Assembly (NCBI GenBank): GCA_902587125.1
Contig: CACIJW010000006.1
Span: forward strand, 1-64,000
Reading direction: 5' to 3'
From: an uncultured Bacteroidota bacterium
Lineage (GTDB): Bacteria > Bacteroidota > Bacteroidia > Flavobacteriales > BACL11
DNA: 64,000 bases
Shown here piece after piece: positions 27,579-37,039 of this stretch. The notes below the pieces were generated by a model. It made no database searches. It was not told the DNA's origin and saw only the letters and a list, made by a program, of their open reading frames with translations. The stretch's first letter is position 1, and the number at the start of each line of letters is the position of its first letter. Made by a program: the position numbers and the translations under genes.

Positions 27579-28361
27579 TTACTTAGAAGTATTAAAATCA
27601 ACAATATATCCTTCATGTGATCTTACATTAAATACCTCTCCACCATCGAAGATCAAGTATTGTCCCTTAATTCCTGACAACTTACCAGAAATTAAATTAT
27701 TTTTTTCTAGCTTTAAGCTTTTAATCTTTGTAGGATATTTTTCTACTGGATAATTAATAATATTTACTGTATCATCATCATGTACATATTTTCTAAGATC
27801 ATCTGACAATAGTATAGATAGTTTATTTTTCCAATCTACTAAATTAACATCATCGGGATTGCCTGAAAGCATTTTCCTCCAATTTGTTTTATCACTAATT
27901 TCAGACTTCAAGATAACCTCTATCTCACCTGACAATCTTCTGTTTGGTACTTCAGCAAAAATTATCGCCTGTGATGCTCCTTGATCCATCCATCTAGTAA
28001 AGATTTGTGATTTTCTTGTTATTCCTACTTTTATACCTGTTGAATTTGCCAAATACACATAATGGGGCACCAATTGAAATTTTTTTTCCCATTCTAAATC
28101 TCTCTCTTCAATTCCTAAATGAGCAGTGCATAATTCAGGCTTAAAAACACTTTGTGATGCTTGAGGTAATGTCCAATAACAGTTATAACAAAAGTTTTGT
28201 CTGTAAAAACTTTTACATAATTTATCACAAAAACATTTCATTTTTCCTGTCCAAAAAATCTCAATGTCATGTCCTATTAAATCATTCATTGAAATATCAC
28301 AGAGATTGTAATTAACTTGACTTAAGTTTTCGGTTTTCATTTTTTTAATTACAAATTGCAT
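27579..28361 (-). CDS. DUF2797 protein (zinc-knuckle plus GIY-YIG-like core)
   Basis: A 260-residue protein of unknown function. Cysteine pairs in MKCFCDKLCKSFYRQNFCYN suggest a zinc knuckle, followed by KPELCTAHLG. The segment HYVYLANSTGIKVGITR and then TRWMDQGASQAI resembles the T5orf172-like GIY-YIG nuclease core (YVY, KVGIT, Arg, then a downstream Glu in SGEIEVILK). The domain name is from family memory; the nuclease relation is inference. The start at 28361 (MQFVIKK) is preferred over 28379 or 28340 because family members begin close to this. It is divergent from GH3, whose promoter lies just upstream. Confidence 0.82.
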   Translation of the reverse strand: MQFVIKKMKTENLSQVNYNLCDISMNDLIGHDIEIFWTGKMKCFCDKLCKSFYRQNFCYNCYWTLPQASQSVFKPELCTAHLGIEERDLEWEKKFQLVPHYVYLANSTGIKVGITRKSQIFTRWMDQGASQAIIFAEVPNRRLSGEIEVILKSEISDKTNWRKMLSGNPDDVNLVDWKNKLSILLSDDLRKYVHDDDTVNIINYPVEKYPTKIKSLKLEKNNLISGKLSGIKGQYLIFDGGEVFNVRSHEGYIVDFNTSK

Positions 28362-28363
28362 GC

Positions 28364-28371
28364 TATTTTTG
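28364..28371 (+). promoter_or_regulatory. Bacteroidota -7 box (TATTTTTG) for the GH3-family gene
   Basis: Perfect match 23 bases before a TTG codon at 28395 and downstream of another TTG at 28356, so it argues for 28395 as the start. Confidence 0.5.
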
Positions 28372-28394
28372 TATTTCAAACTAAAAATATAAAA

Positions 28395-29897
28395 TTGATT
28401 AATATTTCTATAAAAAATTCTCTTTTATCTTGGATTGTTAAAAAAAGAATTTATCAAATTGATCAATTTATTTTACATCCGAAAAAAACTCAAGAAGAAG
28501 TCTTAAGTTCTTTAATATATAAATCAAAGGGTACTTTTTTTGGAATTGAACATAATTTTAATAAAATAAAAAGTTATTCTGATTTTTCAAATCATGTTCC
28601 AATAAGAAAATATGAAGAGATATTTAATTACATCAAACTGACCAGAAAAGGGAAAAAAGATATTCTATGGCCAGGTAAAATTAAATGGTACGCTATTTCT
28701 TCAGGTACTACAAACTCAAATAGAAAATATATTCCAATGACAAAAGCTTCAATAATGGACTGCCATTTGAATGCAGGCAAGGATATGCTTTCAATGTACT
28801 GTAATAACTTTTCTTCAACTAATGTGTTTAATGGGAAAGGAATAATGCTAGGTGGTAGTCAAAATGTTAAAAATGATTTTGTGGAGGGAGATTTATCTGC
28901 AATTCTTCTTGAAAATTTACCATTTTGGGTAAGCATACATAGCTCTACTGATGTTGAAACATTATTAATTGATGATTGGGAGGACAAGCTAAAGAAAATA
29001 GCGGATAATGCAGTTCGAGAAAATATCACTAATCTTACCGGAGTGCCTTCATGGATGTTGGTATTGTTAAAAAAAATAAAGGAGATGAGTGGCGTTAATG
29101 ATTTAACTGAGATTTGGCCAAATCTTGAACTATTCATGCATGGTGGAATAAGTTTTTCACCATATAAGAAACAATTTTATGATTTATATCCATCATCTAA
29201 ATTGAATTATTTGGAAATCTACAACGCATCTGAAGGATTTTTTGGAATTAAAAATGATTTTGAGAAAGAAGACTTGTTACTTATGCTTGATTATGGTATT
29301 TTCTACGAATTCATAAAGAAGTCAGATTTTATAAATGAAATATATAATGCTATTCCGTTGTGGGAAGTTGAGAAAAATATGGAATATGCTATGATAATTT
29401 CAACAAATTCTGGTCTATGGAGATATTTAATTGGCGACACTGTAATCTTTACTAATACGAATCCGTTCAAAATTAAAATTAGTGGGCGAATTAAATCGTA
29501 CATTAATTCATTTGGAGAAGAACTAGTAGTCGATAATGCAGAAAAGGGTATAGCAGAAACATGTGAGATTCTTAATTGTAAGGTTAATAATTACACTGCA
29601 GGACCAAAATTTCTACAGAACGGAACTGGACAACACCTCTGGCTTATTGAATTTGAAAATAAAAACACAAACACTTTAGATTTTGAAAAGGCTTTAGATA
29701 CTAGGCTTAGACAGCTTAATAATGATTACAATGCTAAAAGATTTAAAAACCTTGTACTTAAAAACCTTAAAATTATATCACTTGAAAAAGGAACTTTCTA
29801 TAAATGGTTAAAAAAGAATAATAAATTAGGCGGTCAACATAAGATACCAAGACTAAGAAATGATGATAAACTAATAAAAGAACTACTAAATATTTAG
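28395..29897 (+). CDS. GH3 family acyl-adenylating enzyme, TTG start
   Basis: A protein of about 500 residues of the GH3 superfamily, known in plants for conjugating amino acids to jasmonate or auxin; bacterial members are mostly uncharacterised. The ATP-binding motif YAISSGTTNSNRKYIPMTKA, the central NLTGVPSWMLVLL, YLEIYNASEGFFGI and the hinge region LWRYLIGDTVIFT are all present. No ATG precedes the conserved core. The TTG at 28395 gives an N-terminus (INISIKNSLLSWIVKKRIYQ) like the family, and the promoter box sits just before it; the TTG at 28356 would add 13 residues. It is followed by a deoxynucleoside kinase after 51 bases. Substrate unknown. Confidence 0.88.
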   Translation: MINISIKNSLLSWIVKKRIYQIDQFILHPKKTQEEVLSSLIYKSKGTFFGIEHNFNKIKSYSDFSNHVPIRKYEEIFNYIKLTRKGKKDILWPGKIKWYAISSGTTNSNRKYIPMTKASIMDCHLNAGKDMLSMYCNNFSSTNVFNGKGIMLGGSQNVKNDFVEGDLSAILLENLPFWVSIHSSTDVETLLIDDWEDKLKKIADNAVRENITNLTGVPSWMLVLLKKIKEMSGVNDLTEIWPNLELFMHGGISFSPYKKQFYDLYPSSKLNYLEIYNASEGFFGIKNDFEKEDLLLMLDYGIFYEFIKKSDFINEIYNAIPLWEVEKNMEYAMIISTNSGLWRYLIGDTVIFTNTNPFKIKISGRIKSYINSFGEELVVDNAEKGIAETCEILNCKVNNYTAGPKFLQNGTGQHLWLIEFENKNTNTLDFEKALDTRLRQLNNDYNAKRFKNLVLKNLKIISLEKGTFYKWLKKNNKLGGQHKIPRLRNDDKLIKELLNI

Positions 29898-29948
29898 TCT
29901 CAACTAATAAATAATTAATTATGTTTTTTATTTTCGAAGAAAAAAAAA

Positions 29949-30563
29949 ATGCACTTAGCAATTTCAGGAAACATAGGATCAGGTAAAACAACTTTAACAA
30001 AAAAACTTTCTGAGCATTACAAATGGATAGCAAACTATGAGGACGTAGAAAACAACCCTTACTTGAATGATTTTTACAAGGATATGCAACGCTGGTCATT
30101 CAATTTACAGGTTTATTTTCTAAATAGCAGATTTCGTCAAGTCATAGATATAAAAAATAGTAAAAAAACGCATATACAAGACAGAACTATTTATGAAGAC
30201 GCACATATATTTGCCCCTAATCTGCATACAATGGGCTTAATGAGTACAAGAGACTTTAACAATTATCAAGAAATTTTTAATCTCATGGACGAGTTCGTTA
30301 AAGGACCTGACCTTTTAATATATTTAAGAGCATCTGTCTCAACACTTGTTGAACAAATACAAAAAAGAGGAAGAGAATATGAAAACAGTATCAGACTTGA
30401 TTATCTTACAAGATTAAACGAAAGATATGAAGCATGGATTTCCGAGTACAACAAAGGAAACCTGTTAATCATAGATGTAGACGATATTAACTTTTCTGAA
30501 AACGAAGAAGACTTTGGTAACATCATTGAAAAAATTGATGCAGAAATTAATGGATTATTCTAA
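29949..30563 (+). CDS. Deoxynucleoside kinase (canonical type)
   Basis: A 204-residue deoxynucleoside kinase. The P-loop [10 protein letters not shown] is at residues 6-15, the catalytic and substrate motif [12 protein letters not shown] keeps the Asp-Arg pair, and the lid [16 protein letters not shown] matches that of the folK-linked paralogue. Family members phosphorylate dA, dC, dG or T for salvage. Having two divergent copies 5 kb apart suggests split specificities, possibly purine and pyrimidine; this is inference. The TAA stop interlocks with the TAG stop of convergent hppA. A near-consensus TATTTTCG lies upstream. Confidence 0.92.
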   Translation: MHLAISGNIGSGKTTLTKKLSEHYKWIANYEDVENNPYLNDFYKDMQRWSFNLQVYFLNSRFRQVIDIKNSKKTHIQDRTIYEDAHIFAPNLHTMGLMSTRDFNNYQEIFNLMDEFVKGPDLLIYLRASVSTLVEQIQKRGREYENSIRLDYLTRLNERYEAWISEYNKGNLLIIDVDDINFSENEEDFGNIIEKIDAEINGLF

Positions 30564-32968
30564 TATTTAGCCTTTTCCTTAGCTCTTATATTAAGAGATT
30601 CCAATCCAGTTAAGAGTTTATTTTGTGAATGATTTGCAACAATCAGGTGCTTAAAAGAATCATTTTCTTCATTAGAAAGCATAATGTATTTTACATCACA
30701 CATATCAGATTTAGATTGATTATTAAAAAGGAGATCTGATGATACAGTTTGATGAGCATATGTCATACTCATATCGTCAACAAAAATATTGTTAAGTGGC
30801 TCAATTTCGCTATCAGATGAAATAGTTTTCATTGAAATTGAAGGTGCTATTACAAGTGCAACAACTGACATCAACTTTAGTAAAATATTTAAAGATGGTC
30901 CGGAGGTATCCTTAAATGGATCACCAACAGTATCACCAACAACAGCTGCCTTGTGAGCTTCAGTTCCTTTTTTTCCCTGCTCTTCTATCATTTTTTTTGC
31001 ATTATCCCATGCTCCACCAGCATTAGATTGAAAAATTGCCATTAGCACACCACATGTTGTAACTCCTGCTAATAAACCACCAAGCATTTCTGCTCCACCA
31101 AAAAAGCCAATTAAAACAGGAACTATTATGGCTAGTAAGCCTGGAGTGACCATTTCTTTGATTGACGCTTGAGTTGAAATTTCAACACATTTGTCATATT
31201 CAGCAACTCCAATTGCAGCATCAAAAATTTTCTTATCAGCTGCACTAGCTTTTGACATATCTGAATTATTTTTTTTCATTACTTCTAAGGCGGCTTTTAA
31301 AGCTGGTATGTCTTTAAACTGTCTTCTAACTTCTTCAATCATTGACATAGCTGCTCTTCCAACAGCGTTCATAGAAAGAGCTGAAAAAACAAAAGGTAGC
31401 ATACCTCCAACAAGTAGACCTGCCATAATATCAGGCTTAGATACATCAATTGTTTCGACACCAGCTGTTTTCATAAACGCAGCAAAAAGAGCCAAAGCAG
31501 TCAAAGCCGCAGATGCTATCGCAAAACCTTTTCCTATTGCAGCTGTTGTATTACCTACTGCATCAAGCTTATCTGTTCTTTCTCTTACCTCGGCTGGAAG
31601 CTCAGACATTTCAGCGATTCCTCCTGCGTTATCTGAAATTGGTCCATATGCATCAACTGCTAATTGTATTCCAGTGTTAGCTAACATACCCACGGCAGCT
31701 ATAGCAATTCCATATAAGCCAGCAAAGCTATGTGAAACAATGATAGCAGTTGCTATAATTATTATGGGTAATGCTGTAGACATCATTCCAACTCCTAAGC
31801 CTGCAATTATGTTTGTTGCTGAACCAGTTTCTGATTGTTCAACAATAGATGAGACTGGCTTTGTTCCTGTTCCAGTATAATATTCTGTTATCTTTCCAAC
31901 TAGAAGACCTGCAATTAGTCCAGAAATAGTGGCCCAAAAAACTCCTATTGAGGAATAACTTTGACCTCCTTCACTCCAATTTTCAGGTAATAATCCTTGT
32001 ATTAAAAAGTAGGATGCTACTAACATGAGTCCTGCAGATCCAAATTCACCAATATTCAGCGCTTTGTGTGGAGATCCTCCCTCTTTTACTTTCACAAAAA
32101 ATGTACCTAAGATTGACATAATAATACCAACCGCAGCTAAAGCCATTGGTAAATAAACTGCTCCTAGACCATTGTATGAGCTAGAAAATTCAGGTAAATT
32201 AACAAATACTGCTCCCAAAACCATTGTGCCAATAATTGAGCCAACATATGACTCAAATAAATCAGCTCCCATTCCAGCCACATCTCCTACATTATCACCT
32301 ACATTATCAGCAATTGTAGCGGGGTTAAGTGGGTGATCCTCAGGAATTCCTGCTTCAACTTTACCTACAAGGTCTGCCCCTACATCAGCGGCTTTGGTAT
32401 ATATACCACCTCCAACTCTAGCAAAAAGTGCTATTGAGGATGCTCCTAATGAAAACCCAGATAAAACGTTTAATACCATTTCAATGTTTGTTCCCCATTG
32501 CATACTACTATATATCATAAATAAGCTACTCAAGCCAAGAACACCAAGACCTACAACTCCAAGTCCCATAACAGAGCCTCCTGCAAATGCAACCTCAAGA
32601 GCTTTCGCTAATGAGCTTCTTGCAGCATTGGTAGTTCTAACATTAGCCTTTGTAGCAACTTTCATTCCAATAAATCCAGCCAGTGCAGAACAAATTGCCC
32701 CAACTACGAAGGAGACTGCTACCATTCCATTAGACCCTTCTTCAGAATTTCCTTTGAATACTAATAACACCGCAACGGCAATAACAAAAACTGATAAAAT
32801 TTTGTATTCAGCTTTTAAAAATGACATTGCTCCCTCAGCAATGTTTTTTGCAATATTTGACATTTTTTCATCTCCGACAGGCTGCTTAGAAACCCATGAG
32901 TTTTTCCAAAAAACAAAAACAAGTGCAACCAAACCAAATGCTGGTAAAAAACTAATTATAAACTCCAT
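30560..32968 (-). CDS. hppA: Membrane-bound ion-translocating pyrophosphatase
   Basis: Couples pyrophosphate hydrolysis to H+ or Na+ export across the inner membrane. The 802 residues hold about 16 hydrophobic segments. Catalytic motifs are [39 protein letters not shown], and near the C-terminus [11 protein letters not shown] and [16 protein letters not shown]. The segment [13 protein letters not shown] (about residue 472) has Ala and Gly where potassium-independent enzymes have Lys and Thr, so it should be potassium-dependent. A soluble C-terminal extension of about 80 residues follows the last helix. The ATG at 32968 is chosen because the upstream ATG (32992) lies inside the TATTTTTG promoter. 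The ion pumped was not determined. Confidence 0.95.
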   Translation of the reverse strand: MEFIISFLPAFGLVALVFVFWKNSWVSKQPVGDEKMSNIAKNIAEGAMSFLKAEYKILSVFVIAVAVLLVFKGNSEEGSNGMVAVSFVVGAICSALAGFIGMKVATKANVRTTNAARSSLAKALEVAFAGGSVMGLGVVGLGVLGLSSLFMIYSSMQWGTNIEMVLNVLSGFSLGASSIALFARVGGGIYTKAADVGADLVGKVEAGIPEDHPLNPATIADNVGDNVGDVAGMGADLFESYVGSIIGTMVLGAVFVNLPEFSSSYNGLGAVYLPMALAAVGIIMSILGTFFVKVKEGGSPHKALNIGEFGSAGLMLVASYFLIQGLLPENWSEGGQSYSSIGVFWATISGLIAGLLVGKITEYYTGTGTKPVSSIVEQSETGSATNIIAGLGVGMMSTALPIIIIATAIIVSHSFAGLYGIAIAAVGMLANTGIQLAVDAYGPISDNAGGIAEMSELPAEVRERTDKLDAVGNTTAAIGKGFAIASAALTALALFAAFMKTAGVETIDVSKPDIMAGLLVGGMLPFVFSALSMNAVGRAAMSMIEEVRRQFKDIPALKAALEVMKKNNSDMSKASAADKKIFDAAIGVAEYDKCVEISTQASIKEMVTPGLLAIIVPVLIGFFGGAEMLGGLLAGVTTCGVLMAIFQSNAGGAWDNAKKMIEEQGKKGTEAHKAAVVGDTVGDPFKDTSGPSLNILLKLMSVVALVIAPSISMKTISSDSEIEPLNNIFVDDMSMTYAHQTVSSDLLFNNQSKSDMCDVKYIMLSNEENDSFKHLIVANHSQNKLLTGLESLNIRAKEKAKY

Positions 32969-32989
32969 GATATATTTTTTAAATTTTCG

Positions 32990-32997
32990 CAAAAATA
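32990..32997 (-). promoter_or_regulatory. Bacteroidota -7 box (TATTTTTG) for hppA
   Basis: Perfect match on the minus strand, 21 bases before the ATG at 32968; it overlaps the alternative upstream ATG, ruling that start out. Confidence 0.55.
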
Positions 32998-33059
32998 GAA
33001 CTTTTTGATAAATAAATCATTAAGGTCAATTTTATATTATTTTTAACGCGGTAATTTGT

Positions 33060-33067
33060 TAAATTTG
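33060..33067 (+). promoter_or_regulatory. Bacteroidota -7 box (TAAATTTG) for the etfB-to-lipoprotein run
   Basis: Perfect match 16 bases before the etfB ATG. No other perfect box was noticed ahead of a later gene in the run, where gaps are 0-3 bases. Confidence 0.55.
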
Positions 33068-33083
33068 TTAAAACTATTTAACA

Positions 33084-33827
33084 ATGAAAATAGCAGTATG
33101 CATAAGTTGTGTTCCTGACACAACATCAAAAATAAATTTTACTGAAAATAACACTGAGTTCAACAAAGAAGGTATTCAATTCATTATTAATCCCAATGAT
33201 GAATTTGGGTTAACCAAGGCAATTTTTATTAAAGAAAAAAATCAAGCTGAGGTAATTGTAGTATCAGTAGGAGAGTCATCAATTGAACCAGTTCTTAGAA
33301 AAGCTCTAGCAATTGGAGCTGATTCTGCGGTTAGAATTGATAATAAAGCTAAGGACAGTATCTGTGTTGCAAAAAATCTATCTTCTTTTTTAGTAGAAAA
33401 TAAGTTTGATCTCATAATTATGGGAAAAGAATCTGCTGACTATAATGGTGGTATTGTTCATGGAATTGTAGCAGAGAATATTGGAATGCAGTTTGTAAAT
33501 GCTTGTGTTGGTCTAGAAATTTCTGATAACTCATACATCATTGATAGAGAAATGGAAGGAGGTACAGAAAAGGTTAAAATAAAATCTCCTGTTATTATCG
33601 CTGGACAGAAAGGACTTGTAGAAGAAAAAGATCTAAAAATCCCAAACATGAGAGGTATAATGCAAGCAAGAACAAAACCACTAAATGTTTTAGAGTCCGA
33701 AAGCTTTGATTTTATTCAATCAATTGAGTTTAGTAAGCCTTCTGAGAACAAAGAATGCGTTTTTATCGATGAAGAAAATGTAGCTGAGTTAGTCAAAATT
33801 TTAAATGAAAAAGAAAAAGTGCTATAA
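33084..33827 (+). CDS. etfB: Electron transfer flavoprotein beta subunit
   Basis: With EtfA forms the FAD- and AMP-containing carrier that takes electrons from acyl-CoA and other dehydrogenases to the quinone pool. The 247 residues start MKIAVCISCVPDTTSKINF and carry VSVGESSIEPVLRKALAIGA, MGKESADYNGGIVHG (AMP side) and DREMEGGTEKVKIKSPVII, in the usual order. The stop overlaps the etfA ATG by one base (TAATG), as expected for a coupled pair. It heads a seven-kilobase run of eight genes. Confidence 0.95.
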   Translation: MKIAVCISCVPDTTSKINFTENNTEFNKEGIQFIINPNDEFGLTKAIFIKEKNQAEVIVVSVGESSIEPVLRKALAIGADSAVRIDNKAKDSICVAKNLSSFLVENKFDLIIMGKESADYNGGIVHGIVAENIGMQFVNACVGLEISDNSYIIDREMEGGTEKVKIKSPVIIAGQKGLVEEKDLKIPNMRGIMQARTKPLNVLESESFDFIQSIEFSKPSENKECVFIDEENVAELVKILNEKEKVL

Positions 33828-34780
33828 TGAAAATGTTAGTATTCGCAGAAAATTGGGACGGAATTTTTAAAAAAAGTTCTTTTGAAGCAATATCATATTC
33901 AAGAGGATTAGCAGAACAAAACAATTATGAACTTATTACACTTTGCTTCAATAATGTTTCTGAAGATGAACTTAATAAACTTTCTAAGTATGGTAGTTCA
34001 ATGGTAATTACTACTAACCCCATTGACAAAGTAGATAGTATTTCAATGTCAAAAATGATTTCTGATTTAACAATTCAACATGATATTAAGTTATTTGTTT
34101 TTTCATCAACTTATTCCTCTAAAATGTTTGCTCCTCGTCTTTCAGCTAAGTTAAACTCATCAATTTTTACAAATGTTGTTGAATTACCCTCATCTGTAAA
34201 TCCACTACAGCTAAAGAAAAAAGTATTCTCAAGTAAAGCTTTTGAAATTGCAAAGTCTAGTTCAGAGAAAAATATAATAATGTTACACCCAAACTCATAT
34301 GGTGTCAAAGAATTCTCATCTGATCTGAAGTCATCTGAATTTACTGCTGAAAGTAATAGTGAAATTGAAATAATTAACATTGAAAAAAGTTCTGGTAAAG
34401 TAAATCTTTCTGAAGCTGAAATAGTTGTTTCTGCCGGAAGAGGAATGAAAGGGCCCGAAAATTGGGAGCTCATTGAAGAGTTAGCAAATTGTCTAAATGC
34501 TGCAACAGCATGTTCAAAACCTGTCTCAGATATTGGGTGGAGACCTCACAGCGAACATGTAGGACAAACTGGTAAAACAGTTGCTCCAAATCTTTATTTT
34601 GCAATAGGAATTTCAGGTGCAATACAACACTTAGCTGGCGTTAATTCTTCAAAAGTTATGGTCGCAATAAACACAGATCCTGAAGCCTCATTTTTTAAAG
34701 CTGCTCATTATGGAATCGTTGGAGATGCCTTTAACGTAGTCCCCAAATTGATTGAAGAAATAAAGAATATTAAAAATTAG
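33827..34780 (+). CDS. etfA: Electron transfer flavoprotein alpha subunit
   Basis: Partner of EtfB and FAD carrier. The 317 residues contain the C-terminal FAD-binding domain: VVSAGRGMKGPENWELIEEL, then the signature span from about 34537 to 34720 with RPHSEHVGQTGKTVAPNL, YFAIGISGAIQHLAGV and AINTDPEASFFKAAHYGIVGD. The N-terminal domain is more variable, as usual. Start and stop are tightly coupled to etfB and to the DUF151 gene (two-base gap). Confidence 0.95.
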   Translation: MKMLVFAENWDGIFKKSSFEAISYSRGLAEQNNYELITLCFNNVSEDELNKLSKYGSSMVITTNPIDKVDSISMSKMISDLTIQHDIKLFVFSSTYSSKMFAPRLSAKLNSSIFTNVVELPSSVNPLQLKKKVFSSKAFEIAKSSSEKNIIMLHPNSYGVKEFSSDLKSSEFTAESNSEIEIINIEKSSGKVNLSEAEIVVSAGRGMKGPENWELIEELANCLNAATACSKPVSDIGWRPHSEHVGQTGKTVAPNLYFAIGISGAIQHLAGVNSSKVMVAINTDPEASFFKAAHYGIVGDAFNVVPKLIEEIKNIKN

Positions 34781-34782
34781 CT

Positions 34783-35379
34783 GTGGAAATCATTCAGCTT
34801 GATATAGTAGCTATAAGGGCAAGTGATACACAAAATAACGCTTATGTTCTTCTTTTAAAAGAACTGAGAGGTTCTCGACAATTGCCAGTTGTTATTGGCT
34901 GGTGTGAGGCAAGATCAATTGCAATTGCTCTTGACGGAACTGAAGAAAATGAGCGACCTCTCACACATGATCTCTTTAAGGTCATGACAAATGAGCATGA
35001 CATCACTGTCACCAAAATAATTATCCATAGTCTAAAAGATGGGGTTTTTCACTCTAGTTTTTACTGTAAAAGTCAAACTCACGGTGAAATAGAAATTGAT
35101 GCAAGAACCTCAGACGCAATTGCATTAGCATTAAGGTTTTCTTGTCCAATTTTTACTTACGAAAAAATACTTGATAAAGCTGGTGTACTTGTAAGAAAGA
35201 ATAAGAAATATGAAAATCAAAAAACCACTGAAAGGACCGTTCAGAAGAAACAGGAGAAGACTTATGGAGAAATGAGACTTTCAGAACTAAAAAAATTACT
35301 TAAAAAAGCAATTGAATCTGAAAATTATGAAAAAGCGTCTAAAATAAGAGATGAAATCAATAAAAGAGGTAATAATTAA
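34783..35379 (+). CDS. Bifunctional nuclease family protein (DUF151) with C-terminal UVR motif, GTG start
   Basis: A 198-residue protein. The N-terminal DUF151 domain shows LLLKELRGSRQLPVVIGWCE, RPLTHDLFKVM and DARTSDAIALALRF; plant and bacterial relatives have been described as nucleases. The last 35 residues (MRLSELKKLLKKAIESENYE, then KASKIRDEINKR) are a UvrB/UvrC (UVR) interaction helix pair. The start is GTG two bases after the etfA stop. A role in DNA repair or RNA turnover is suggested by the UVR motif but not demonstrated. The following transporter gene starts one base after its stop. Confidence 0.88.
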   Translation: MEIIQLDIVAIRASDTQNNAYVLLLKELRGSRQLPVVIGWCEARSIAIALDGTEENERPLTHDLFKVMTNEHDITVTKIIIHSLKDGVFHSSFYCKSQTHGEIEIDARTSDAIALALRFSCPIFTYEKILDKAGVLVRKNKKYENQKTTERTVQKKQEKTYGEMRLSELKKLLKKAIESENYEKASKIRDEINKRGNN

Positions 35380-35380
35380 A

Positions 35381-37036
35381 ATGAGATTCTGTTTTTTTCT
35401 TGTATTTGCTCTTAGCTTCACAAAAATTTCTGCTGATGAAAATATATTTGGCTCATGGTCATTTGAAGCCATATTTCATGAAAAATCTAATAAAAACGAA
35501 AATTTAAAACCCATTGGACCAAAAGATTTTCTAAAAATTAATTTAGATAATACGTTTGAATATAAAATTGATTCTCTGAAGCTAGAAGCAAAAGGAAACT
35601 TCACTATTGAGAATGATATTTTAGTACTAAATTATACAAGTCCAAAAGATACCACAAGATTATATAAACTTTCTATTCAAAAAGATAGAATGACATTAAT
35701 TGAAGATGACATAATATTTGAATTCAAAAAAATTCAAAAAAATTGGATAAATGATATTTTAAGGGGAATTTTAGGATTAGCTAGTCTTGTACTCTTATTA
35801 TTTGCCTTTAGCAGAAACAAGGGATCTGTAAAATGGGGATTAGTTTTTAAGGGCATAATAATTCAAATACTTTTTGCTATATGTATACTGAAGGTACCAG
35901 TGATAATGAATATTTTTGAATATGTAAGCAAAACTTTTGTTGTTATCTTGAATTTTACTGAACAGGGTTCATTGTTTTTATTTGGTAGTTTAATTTCGGA
36001 TACAGAATCATTTGGATATATTTTTGCATTTCAAGTATTACCTACAATCATATTTTTTTCATCACTAACAAGTGTTTTATTTTACTATGGGATTTTACAA
36101 AAAGTTGTTTTATTTTTCGCAAAATGGATGAAAAAATTTTTCAACTTGTCTGGGTCAGAAAGTTTAACTGCGGTAGGAAATATTTTTTTAGGACAAACAG
36201 AATCTCCATTACTGGTTAAACCATACATAAAGAATATGACCACATCAGAACTTTTGTGTTTAATGAGTGGAGGAATGGCAACTATTGCAGGTGGTGTGTT
36301 GGCTGCTTACATCGGATTTCTTGGTGGGTCAGACATTGATTCTCAAATATTTTTTGCAAAGCATCTAATTGCAGCCTCAGTCATGTCAGCTCCTGCAGCG
36401 ATAGTCGCTTCTAAGATATTAATTCCTGAAACTAAAGAAATAAATCAAGGATTAGAAATCAATAATGAAGATTTAGGCACAAATGTTTTAGAAGCAATAA
36501 GTATTGGAACTAAACAGGGAATTAGTCTTGCTGTGAATGTAGGTGCAATGTTGTTAGTTTTTGTTGCTTTTATAAGTATGATAAATTATTTTCTTTCTGA
36601 TTTTTTTGGAAATTTAACTGGTGCTAATGAATTAATTGAAAATATTACTAATGGAAATTACTCTAGCTTGTCAATGGAATTTATATTTGGATATTTATTT
36701 GCTCCGCTTTCTTGGCTTATTGGTGTTTGCTACGAAGATATTTTATTAGTAGGTCAATTACTTGGTGAAAAGACAATATTAAATGAATTTGTAGCATACA
36801 AAACATTGGCTGATCTCAAAGAATCTAATATGTTTTTTGAGCAAAAATCTCTGATAATAGTAACCTATATTCTTTGTGGTTTTGCAAATTTTGCATCAAT
36901 AGGCATTCAAATAGGTGGAATTGGAGCAATTGCACCAACAAGAACCAAAGATTTATCAAAATTGGGTATCTTAGCTTTAGTTGCTGGAACTGCTGCATGT
37001 TTATTTACAGCAACTATCGTTGGAATAATAATCTAA
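35381..37036 (+). CDS. Concentrative nucleoside transporter with extracytoplasmic lipocalin-like N-domain
   Basis: A 551-residue inner-membrane protein. The ATG at 35381 gives a signal sequence (MRFCFFLVFALSFTKISADE); an ORF extension to 35351 overlaps the previous gene. Residues about 20-115 form a small beta-barrel-like domain (IFGSWSFEAIF, LKINLDNTFEYKI, LVLNYTSPKDTTRLYKLSI) resembling lipocalin-like domains. The remainder is a CNT (NupC-type) permease: about ten helices, GNIFLGQTESPLLVKPYI, SGGMATIAGGVLAAYIGFLG, and the C-terminal GFANFASIGIQIGGIGAIAP. Family members import nucleosides with H+ or Na+. It is followed three bases later by thyA, fitting pyrimidine nucleotide supply. Confidence 0.92.
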   Translation: MRFCFFLVFALSFTKISADENIFGSWSFEAIFHEKSNKNENLKPIGPKDFLKINLDNTFEYKIDSLKLEAKGNFTIENDILVLNYTSPKDTTRLYKLSIQKDRMTLIEDDIIFEFKKIQKNWINDILRGILGLASLVLLLFAFSRNKGSVKWGLVFKGIIIQILFAICILKVPVIMNIFEYVSKTFVVILNFTEQGSLFLFGSLISDTESFGYIFAFQVLPTIIFFSSLTSVLFYYGILQKVVLFFAKWMKKFFNLSGSESLTAVGNIFLGQTESPLLVKPYIKNMTTSELLCLMSGGMATIAGGVLAAYIGFLGGSDIDSQIFFAKHLIAASVMSAPAAIVASKILIPETKEINQGLEINNEDLGTNVLEAISIGTKQGISLAVNVGAMLLVFVAFISMINYFLSDFFGNLTGANELIENITNGNYSSLSMEFIFGYLFAPLSWLIGVCYEDILLVGQLLGEKTILNEFVAYKTLADLKESNMFFEQKSLIIVTYILCGFANFASIGIQIGGIGAIAPTRTKDLSKLGILALVAGTAACLFTATIVGIII

Positions 37037-37039
37037 ACT

